From the NCBI GenBank assembly GCA_029882335.1, contig JAOUKW010000070.1, forward strand, positions 1-13,503: a DNA stretch of 13,503 bases, in the 5' to 3' direction. Every line of letters starts with the position of its first letter. The stretch's first letter is position 1. The notes beneath the pieces were generated by a model. It made no database searches. It was given only the letters and a program-made list of their open reading frames with translations, and was not told the DNA's origin. Both the position numbers and the translations under genes were made by a program. The stretch is from Candidatus Heimdallarchaeota archaeon (GTDB taxonomy: Archaea > Asgardarchaeota > Heimdallarchaeia > Heimdallarchaeales > Kariarchaeaceae). Positions 8,445 to 13,503 of this stretch are shown here, in pieces.

Positions 8445-9257
8445 ATGGATACTTACAGAGATAATAACAAAAATTTTGAAAGTAATTCAATTTTAATAAT
8501 CAATAATAATGAAAATGATGAGAAAAAATTATCACAGTATTTGAATAAACACAATATTATCTCATTTTATGCCAAAGATATAGGAGAAACCCGAAATATA
8601 CTAAATCATTTTACACCTGAAATTGTATTAATCGATTATGATTTAGAATATTCCAATGGAATTGATTTAATGAAGGAAATTAAAAATGAGATACGTAAAA
8701 GTACATGTATTATGACTACTGATGTTGATTCTCATGAATTAAAAATCAATGCCTTGAAAAATGGATTTGATGATATCATCAACAAACCATTAACTGAAAC
8801 ATATTTTATTAATATTATAAACAAAACTTTCAAAACTAGAGATGATACGCTGAGAAAATACTTGAAAACTACGAATGAGGATTACCAACAATGGATTTCC
8901 AATCTACTGACTAATTTATTAGTAATTCAGCAGTCACAAGTAATTTATCGAAATGGTCGATTTAAAGAAGAGAGTGACATCTTTATTCAAAAATTACTTG
9001 ATACGATTAAAATATTTTCTATTAGTGTATTAGATGACAAACTGGAGGAAATTACCTTCGGAAATTATCAAATATTTATAAAAACAAATCCTTTGTTAAA
9101 CATTGCAATTATTGCTTTGATTTCAAATGAAAGCTATAAAATAATTAGACTTAAGCATTTAATGACTGATGTTAGCGAAATCCTAACTAAATTACTTAAC
9201 AAGGTAATTAATCAGAAATTAATTAAAGAAGAAAGCTCTAAATATAATAAATTCTAA
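8445..9257 (+). CDS. Receiver-domain protein with roadblock/longin-like C-terminus
   Basis: This 270-residue regulator has an N-terminal CheY-like receiver (about 13-130). The strand ending VLIDYDL places the phospho-acceptor at D64, T91/T92 follows in IMTTD, and K114 lies in NKPL. The acidic Mg-binding pair after the first strand (usually DD) is Asn here (N20-N21-N22), so phosphorylation may be impaired or absent. The C-terminal part (about 150-250) has the pattern of the small archaeal roadblock/longin-like domain: LLVIQQSQVIYRNG, a helix with KLLDTIKIFS, then LEEITFGNYQIFIKT and NIAIIALIS. That assignment is by pattern only. There is no DNA-binding domain, so it probably works by protein contacts. 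It sits 13 nt after RsbR and 11 nt before the STAS gene, in an operon with both. No SD is seen before the ATG. Confidence 0.8.
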   Translation: MDTYRDNNKNFESNSILIINNNENDEKKLSQYLNKHNIISFYAKDIGETRNILNHFTPEIVLIDYDLEYSNGIDLMKEIKNEIRKSTCIMTTDVDSHELKINALKNGFDDIINKPLTETYFINIINKTFKTRDDTLRKYLKTTNEDYQQWISNLLTNLLVIQQSQVIYRNGRFKEESDIFIQKLLDTIKIFSISVLDDKLEEITFGNYQIFIKTNPLLNIAIIALISNESYKIIRLKHLMTDVSEILTKLLNKVINQKLIKEESSKYNKF

Positions 9258-9262
9258 GGTGA
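9256..9262 (+). promoter_or_regulatory. Shine-Dalgarno for the STAS gene
   Basis: AAGGTGA overlaps the stop codon of the preceding gene and lies 6 nt before ATG 9269. Confidence 0.55.
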
Positions 9263-9268
9263 AACTAA

Positions 9269-9970
9269 ATGGTTAATGCGAATCTACGTTTTGGACTTGA
9301 AGATAAGTTGATAATTTTTGATGTTCCATCTCTTTTGACTCCAAACAACATTGAAGATGAAATATTTGAAATACTACAAGCTATAAAAGATTTAAGCATT
9401 AAGGTTATTATAATAAATTTTGAAAGGGTAATAACAGCGATATCTCAAGGCATTGTAAAATTGAAAAATTTTATTAAAGCAATTAGTTTGATGGGTGTAG
9501 AAACCATTTTTGTTGGTATATCAGGTCAATTTGCATTAGCTTTTTCTAAGTACATGGATCAGTTTAATAATATCAAATGCTATAAAAAAATTGATGAAGC
9601 AATTAAACTAATAAATGAAGTCATCATACCCAATTCAATTTCAGATGATTTACTATTATATGCGAAAGATGCTTATAAATTCAATCAGAATCATGTAAAA
9701 TTAACTTCATCAAAATTGAAAATTGTACCTGAGGACCGCACCATTGATTTAGAAATTAATAAACCCGAATTAGGTCATGTTGAAGAGAAAACAAAGGATT
9801 TACTGTATTTATTACAACAAGCAAATAAATTAGATGTTAACAAAGAATTGTATTCATTATTAAAAAATCAAAGTAATTATTCAGAACAATTACAAAAATT
9901 AGCTTTAGAATTGGACAATCATCTTAGAACGATGGAAAAGGATGAACAAAATAAAATGCAACAGAGCTAA
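9269..9970 (+). CDS. rsbS: RsbS-like STAS protein with long helical tail
   Basis: This 233-residue protein is the likely RsbS equivalent. Residues 7-115 form a STAS domain: LEDKLIIFDVPSLL, then KVIIINFERV, then SLMGVETIFVGISGQFALAF, which lines up with the LMGAKVVLTGI region of RsbS. Aligning from LMG backward, S59 falls on the phospho-serine of B. subtilis RsbS (also S59), although the preceding Asp is Ile here. RsbS is normally about 120 residues. This one adds about 115 residues, including a charged helical stretch (about 170-225, LLYLLQQANK, YSEQLQKLALELDNHL) likely to form a coiled coil. STAS proteins are the kinase substrate and, with RsbR, build the stressosome shell. It is followed by a 105-nt gap with a new promoter and the second RsbT-RsbX gene. 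Confidence 0.8.
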   Translation: MVNANLRFGLEDKLIIFDVPSLLTPNNIEDEIFEILQAIKDLSIKVIIINFERVITAISQGIVKLKNFIKAISLMGVETIFVGISGQFALAFSKYMDQFNNIKCYKKIDEAIKLINEVIIPNSISDDLLLYAKDAYKFNQNHVKLTSSKLKIVPEDRTIDLEINKPELGHVEEKTKDLLYLLQQANKLDVNKELYSLLKNQSNYSEQLQKLALELDNHLRTMEKDEQNKMQQS

Positions 9971-10032
9971 ACAGTAAAATATTGATATTTCACAAAAATT
10001 TCGATAATATGTAATTTTAATAGAACAATTGT

Positions 10033-10039
10033 TTTATAA
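10033..10039 (+). promoter_or_regulatory. Putative internal TATA box before second RsbT-RsbX gene
   Basis: TTTATAA lies in the 105-nt gap after the STAS gene, centred about 40 nt before the TTG start. The predicted transcript start near 10062 falls just before the SD, as for the histidine kinase gene. Confidence 0.4.
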
Positions 10040-10062
10040 TACTAATTCTTTATTTTTACTTC

Positions 10063-10070
10063 AGAGGTGA
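10063..10070 (+). promoter_or_regulatory. Shine-Dalgarno for second RsbT-RsbX gene (TTG start)
   Basis: AGAGGTGA is the strongest SD in the window and is 5 nt before TTG 10076. Confidence 0.6.
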
Positions 10071-10075
10071 ATTGA

Positions 10076-11113
10076 TTGGATTATAATGTTCATTTGGATT
10101 TTGGTAAAAATAACAACCTCACCTCAATAAAAAACAAAATGAAACAAATTTGTGAATCTTATAACTTTGATAAAGAAGCAATAGAGGAAATTTACTTAAT
10201 TATTACCGAGATTTTAACAAATGTAGAAAAATATGGTGACAATTATGCAAAAATAAAAATATCTCCTTGGATTAAATCAGGTGAATTTATTGGTATAGAG
10301 GTTATTGTACAAGATTATGGAGATGGAATAGAGGACATTAGCTATTGGGTCAAAGATGGTAACTCAATATCAGGAAGTATGGGGGTTGGATTAGGAACTA
10401 TTTCACGATTAAGTGATGAATTTGCAATTCACTCAAAAGATGAAATATCACCAAAAGGGACTAGAATATCTTTTAAAAAAGGAAAAAAATATAATAAGCA
10501 ATATTTTGAATCCCAAGTACATAATAAATGTCAATTGAGGATTGCCTCGGAAATAAAGGGAAAATATAATCGCCCAAATTCAATTCATCATTCAATTTGG
10601 ATAGAAGATGATAACACTCTGCTATTATGTATGATTGAAGGAAGAGGAAAAGATATTAGTACAATAGGATTAGATAACAAAGTTATAGGCAATATAATTC
10701 GTGAAAATTTGAATGCATCATTAGATACCATAACTACACAAATTGGTCGAGATATTATGAATTCTCTAGGTGTGAATTTGATTTTGTTAAGATTTGATAA
10801 AATCATCTCAACCATAGAATTAATCAATATAGGAAATTTAAATGCATACTTAATTTCAAATAAAAATGGTAAAAAATTACAGAGTATGGATGGAATAGTT
10901 AGTGATTCCATTTCTGACATTTATATAGAATTAATTAAATTATCAAATAATTCAACTATTATTTTAACTAGTAAAGGAATTTCAAGTGATTGGTCTATGG
11001 ATATGAATATTAATTTTGAAAAATATCATCACCATCAAATAGCACGTGATATAATTGAAAAATATGGAAGGGAAGATGAGGAATCCTCAATTATTGTTAT
11101 TCAAAATATGTGA
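10076..11113 (+). CDS. RsbT-RsbX fusion, paralogue 2: intact kinase, dead phosphatase
   Basis: This 345-residue protein has the same two-domain layout as the gene at 6364. The RsbT-like half (1-135) looks active: N-box E45 and N49 (ITEILTNVEKYG), D80-YGDGI, and the ATP lid GVGLG at 103-107. The PP2C half (about 150-343) keeps the fold pattern (NIGNLNAYLI, DGIV, ESSIIVI) but has lost its metal ligands. The GD Asp is replaced by His (H171/H172), IDGLGHG by IEGRGKD (E188), TDG by SKG (K300) and DD by EE (E335, E336). It should therefore be a pseudophosphatase. I infer that it is the dedicated STAS kinase, its dead half perhaps binding or competing for phospho-STAS. It starts at TTG 10076 with a strong SD. 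The next gene follows within 10 nt. Confidence 0.88.
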   Translation: MDYNVHLDFGKNNNLTSIKNKMKQICESYNFDKEAIEEIYLIITEILTNVEKYGDNYAKIKISPWIKSGEFIGIEVIVQDYGDGIEDISYWVKDGNSISGSMGVGLGTISRLSDEFAIHSKDEISPKGTRISFKKGKKYNKQYFESQVHNKCQLRIASEIKGKYNRPNSIHHSIWIEDDNTLLLCMIEGRGKDISTIGLDNKVIGNIIRENLNASLDTITTQIGRDIMNSLGVNLILLRFDKIISTIELINIGNLNAYLISNKNGKKLQSMDGIVSDSISDIYIELIKLSNNSTIILTSKGISSDWSMDMNINFEKYHHHQIARDIIEKYGREDEESSIIVIQNM

Positions 11114-11116
11114 GGA
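11112..11116 (+). promoter_or_regulatory. Shine-Dalgarno favouring TTG 11123 over ATG 11117
   Basis: GAGGA overlaps the previous stop codon. It touches the ATG at 11117 but is 6 nt from TTG 11123, matching the spacing at other genes here. Confidence 0.5.
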
Positions 11117-11122
11117 ATGTAT

Positions 11123-11467
11123 TTGAAAGTTGTACTGATAGATAAAAATCCAGAAGTATATCAATATATGAAGGAAATATTCAAGCAAGATGGATTTGAA
11201 TTCGATTTAGTTGAATTAGATCATTTACATAGTATAGACAATAAAAGGATAGATCTATTAATTGTAAATTATAATAATATTTCAGTTGATATCAATTTTC
11301 AAAATAGAAGCTTCTTTGCAAAATATTCATGGGGAATTTACAAATACCTAGACTTGGATTTAAAAGAAATTTTACTAAAGAAGGGGATTACGGAATTAAT
11401 TAAATTGCCTTGCAGTCCCAAAAGAATTATTGCTCTCGCTAATTCGTATAAAATGGTGTTAATATGA
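11123..11467 (+). CDS. Stand-alone pseudo-receiver (phospho-Asp replaced by Asn)
   Basis: This single-domain CheY-like protein has about 114 residues. With the TTG start it begins MKVVLIDKNPEV, a textbook receiver N-terminus; the ATG two codons upstream (11117) would add Met-Tyr but sits directly on the SD. The first-strand acidic site keeps D7 only (D-K-N). The strand that should end in the phospho-acceptor reads DLLIVNYN, with N49 in place of Asp. The conserved Lys is probably K94 in LIKLPCSPKR. A receiver without its Asp cannot take phosphate in the usual way, so it more likely acts as a binding adaptor, perhaps to the histidine kinase or an RsbT-RsbX protein. The gene is tightly packed: 9 nt after the second fusion and overlapping the next small gene by ATGA. 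Confidence 0.7.
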   Translation: MKVVLIDKNPEVYQYMKEIFKQDGFEFDLVELDHLHSIDNKRIDLLIVNYNNISVDINFQNRSFFAKYSWGIYKYLDLDLKEILLKKGITELIKLPCSPKRIIALANSYKMVLI

Positions 11468-11598
11468 AGAAAGATTGTAAATCAAATTTGATTCTACTAA
11501 AATTTAGTCTCATAAATAGACTTCTCGAAGTTGGTACATTTATCCCTGAAGGATTTACATTAGAGAATAGCTATATTTTAGTATATTACAGGTATTAG
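11464..11598 (+). CDS. Small 44-residue protein, translationally coupled
   Basis: This short frame fills the gap between the pseudo-receiver and the third RsbT-RsbX gene. Its ATG overlaps the pseudo-receiver stop in an ATGA, and its TAG ends 1 nt before the next ATG, a typical coupled operon arrangement. The product starts MKKDCKSNLILLKF, is hydrophobic and ends ENSYILVYYRY, with no recognised domain. The middle hydrophobic part (NLILLKFSLINRLL) could be an amphipathic helix, but it is too short and polar-spaced to be a sure membrane segment. The exact fit argues for a real gene. The alternative is a chance frame across an untranslated spacer, since the coding signal of 44 codons is weak and no family is known to me. 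Confidence 0.45.
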   Translation: MKKDCKSNLILLKFSLINRLLEVGTFIPEGFTLENSYILVYYRY

Positions 11599-11599
11599 A

Positions 11600-12712
11600 A
11601 TGACATTAGAATTTAATGGAGTTTTCTATAATCCAAGGGACGCATCTTTCATTCGAAGATCAGTTAAAAATCTTGGAATTCGATTAGGATTTAATGAAAA
11701 AGATTTACAAGAAATATTATTAGTTATTACAGAAATGCTAACTAACGTCGAAAAATATGCAAAAAGTAGAGCAGACATATATGCTAAGGCATGGATTCAA
11801 GAGAATTCAATAATTGGAATAGAGATTACTTGTACTGATTATGGTCCGGGTATATCCAATCTTAACAATGCATTTTTGGATGGATATTCAACATCAAATA
11901 GTTTGGGTTTAGGTCTTGGTGCAATGAAAAAAATGAGTGATGATTTAGATATAAAAACTAGATTATTTGAAAATCAAAATGTATCATCAGGTACAACTAT
12001 TATCTTCAGAAAAAAATTACCTTTGACATCAAAATTTGAAATCAGAGAAAATAGTATTGATGAAATTAGTGAAAATATAAATACAATAAGAAGAAATAAA
12101 GACAAACAACTTGTTTCTCAAAGATTATGGAAAATAGACGGATTAGTAAGATCAAAATCAAGAATCCAAATTTCAGGTGATGATATTGTAAAAATAAATG
12201 AAGATCGATACATTATTGCAGCCATAATTGATGGATTAGGGTCGGGAGTAGAAGCTAAGTTGGCTTCTGAAATTGCGGCTTTGGTGATTGAGGAAAATCA
12301 TAATTTAGGCTTGGAAGAATTAGTTAATTTGATCCATCAATATTCATTGAAAACTATTGGATCACAAATTCTGATTGTTAAAATATGCAAGGAAAAGAAT
12401 TTAATGGAATATATCGGTATTGGAAATGTAAGAGGGTATGTACTTAAAGGGGTGCAAACAAAATCACTACATTCAATAAATGGTATTGTCGGAAAGAATA
12501 TACCCAAATTATTTAAAATTTCTACTATTGAATTTCCAAATAGATTACCAATAACAATTGTATTACATTCAGATGGAATATCTAGATCTTGGATTGTAGA
12601 AATGAATAAGAACTTCCTTCGTATCCCTCCATTAGAATTATCAGAAAAAATACTTCATTTATATGGAAAATATGAGGATGATGCATCAATTGTAGTTATA
12701 CAATCAAACTAA
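11600..12712 (+). CDS. RsbT-RsbX fusion, paralogue 3: both halves intact
   Basis: This 370-residue protein is the longest of the three fusions. The RsbT-like ATPase (1-140) has N-box E45 and N49 (ITEMLTNVEKYA), D80-YGPGI and the ATP lid GLGLG at 103-107. A linker of about 35 charged residues follows. The PP2C half (about 175-368) has GDD (D194, D195), IDGLGSG (D211), HSDGIS (D325) and YEDDASIVV (D360, D361). All expected metal ligands are present, and only the usual His of DGLGHG is Ser. It could therefore both phosphorylate and dephosphorylate STAS partners. It is the last gene of the run. Its ATG follows a weak CAGGTAT by a few nt, and an upstream in-frame stop at 11579 rules out a longer protein. 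Its TAA overlaps the TAG of the convergent kinase-fold gene by 4 nt. Confidence 0.9.
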   Translation: MTLEFNGVFYNPRDASFIRRSVKNLGIRLGFNEKDLQEILLVITEMLTNVEKYAKSRADIYAKAWIQENSIIGIEITCTDYGPGISNLNNAFLDGYSTSNSLGLGLGAMKKMSDDLDIKTRLFENQNVSSGTTIIFRKKLPLTSKFEIRENSIDEISENINTIRRNKDKQLVSQRLWKIDGLVRSKSRIQISGDDIVKINEDRYIIAAIIDGLGSGVEAKLASEIAALVIEENHNLGLEELVNLIHQYSLKTIGSQILIVKICKEKNLMEYIGIGNVRGYVLKGVQTKSLHSINGIVGKNIPKLFKISTIEFPNRLPITIVLHSDGISRSWIVEMNKNFLRIPPLELSEKILHLYGKYEDDASIVVIQSN

Positions 12713-13386
12713 GGAATTGCCCCTAATGATTGACAATCAATTAAATAGATTTTATTATTATATGGACTGAGATGTGTAGATATTACAAAATTACTTAAAT
12801 GAGAGTCCTTAATTATAAATCCAGCTTTTTCAAATTCTACAATTAATTTATCTTTTTTATACAGATAATTCCAATTTCTTTCAGATTGATTTTTTTTAGA
12901 TATCAATTCTTGTATTGTTTTACCAGGAATATACTCTTTTATTATACCATAATAACCTGTTTGCTCATTACAATCAATATGACCCTTTTTTAACCATTCA
13001 AATTTAATGTTCTGCAAATTTATTAGTTGTATATTATTCTTTTCAATATTTTCATCAAGTTTAATTACACCAAATATTTTAGGAACAGGTAATTGTTTTC
13101 TATAAGCGAGTTGATTTACGTAAAATTCATTTTTAGCCCTTTCACAACTACTTTGTCCTAAATTTTTTATGTTTTTCTTTTTGAGGAAATATATTTTTAA
13201 GGTTAATATTAAATCAAATTCTGCAAATTTAATTAAATTAACAATACCATCTGACCCTTCTGCAAGAAATTTAAAATTTGTTATATTATGCAATTCCCCT
13301 CGTATTTGTAAATCGGAGATCTTTTCTAATAATATTGGATCAAATTTTAATTGAAATTCCAAATTTGGATCATTTGGATGCATCAT
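12709..13386 (-). CDS. Protein-kinase-fold protein (RIO/Bud32/APH-like), divergent
   Basis: This 225-residue soluble protein has the order of motifs of a compact protein-kinase fold. There is a glycine-loop-like LAEGSDGIV (41-49), then K64 in LTLKIYF, then E87 in ERAKNEF. The hinge is IIKEYIPGKTI (148-158). The catalytic loop is IIKDSHLSNFVI, with D194 and N199, and the metal Asp is D217 in IYLIDCQS. The His of HRD is absent, as in several atypical kinases and aminoglycoside-phosphotransferase-like proteins, but Asp, Asn and Lys are retained, so activity is possible. The substrate is unknown. It is shorter than canonical Ser/Thr kinases and lacks the C-terminal lobe extension. It faces the stressosome-like operon with stops overlapping by 4 nt. 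A role in that pathway is possible but not shown. Translation starts at the first of two adjacent ATGs (13386). Confidence 0.7.
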   Translation of the reverse strand: MMHPNDPNLEFQLKFDPILLEKISDLQIRGELHNITNFKFLAEGSDGIVNLIKFAEFDLILTLKIYFLKKKNIKNLGQSSCERAKNEFYVNQLAYRKQLPVPKIFGVIKLDENIEKNNIQLINLQNIKFEWLKKGHIDCNEQTGYYGIIKEYIPGKTIQELISKKNQSERNWNYLYKKDKLIVEFEKAGFIIKDSHLSNFVISTHLSPYNNKIYLIDCQSLGAIP

Positions 13387-13462
13387 AATAAATTATCTCT
13401 TTAACAAATTAAAATTGTTAGATAAACGACTTAAGTAATGAATAAAAATTGATGGAATAAGA

Positions 13463-13503
13463 ATGAGTTGGTTTAATAAGGTCGAAATTTCAGCAAATAT
13501 CAC
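13463..13503 (+). CDS. Possible gene start, truncated by window end
   Basis: An ATG at 13463 opens a frame (MSWFNKVEISANI) that runs to the window edge, after a GGAATAAG stretch and a stop upstream in the same frame. Starts of the MSWFNxLKI type are common in membrane receptors and sensor kinases, but 13 residues cannot settle this. Confidence 0.3.
   Translation, partial: MSWFNKVEISANI

Noticed and set aside
10588..10920. Minus-strand frame of about 110 codons inside the second RsbT-RsbX gene
   Set aside because: It is antisense to the pseudophosphatase half, which still shows clear family patterns. The decay of that domain is at specific residues, not a frameshift.
11468..11599. Remnant of a broken longer gene between the pseudo-receiver and the third fusion
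   Set aside because: The pseudo-receiver is full length for its family, and the fragment shows no similarity to either neighbour. A small coupled gene fits better.
13169..13354. Plus-strand 61-codon frame inside the kinase-fold gene
   Set aside because: It is antisense to the glycine-loop region and has no start signal or recognisable content.

Overview
The window is strongly AT-rich DNA from an archaeon. The evidence is an archaeal-type DNA primase large subunit (PriL, partial), a 925-residue archaeal-type alanyl-tRNA synthetase, TATA-like boxes about 25-30 nt before several starts, and GAGG/AGGTG Shine-Dalgarno (SD) motifs a few nt before ATG or TTG starts. The AlaRS motif-2 region looks euryarchaeal/Asgard-like rather than nitrososphaerial. 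One regulator carries what looks like a roadblock/longin-type domain, common in Asgard archaea. An Asgard (Heimdall-like) source is my best guess, held with low confidence.

Layout. 1-1056 (-): priL, cut by the window edge. 1196-3973 (+): alaS, divergent from priL. 4079-4570 (+): a DinB-like helical protein. 4562-4864 and 4897-6222 (-): a two-gene unit with a soluble histidine kinase first and a small CxxC/CxxC protein second. 6364-12712 (+): a run of regulatory genes. 12709-13386 (-): a protein-kinase-fold gene convergent with that run. 13463-end (+): a possible gene start. No tRNA, rRNA, CRISPR array, insertion sequence or gene-free stretch over 300 bases was seen.

The centre of interest is 6364-12712, which looks like an archaeal version of the bacterial stressosome (RsbR/S/T/X). 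It encodes, in order: an RsbT-RsbX fusion; an RsbR with a globin-like sensor domain that keeps the proximal haem His; a receiver-domain protein; an RsbS-like STAS protein with a helical tail; a second RsbT-RsbX fusion; a stand-alone pseudo-receiver; a 44-codon gene; and a third RsbT-RsbX fusion.

The three fusions keep or lose their two catalytic halves in a complementary way. Paralogue 1 has a damaged kinase ATP lid and an intact phosphatase. Paralogue 2 has an intact kinase and a phosphatase stripped of its metal ligands. Paralogue 3 is intact in both. The divergent histidine kinase begins with what looks like a degenerate RsbT-type domain. Both receivers are altered at key acidic positions.

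The inferred scheme is that gas or redox sensing by the RsbR globin controls STAS phosphorylation by the kinase halves, that the phosphatase halves reset it, and that the histidine kinase and receivers connect it to an output. No sigma factor, anti-sigma factor or cyclase is present, so the output is unknown.
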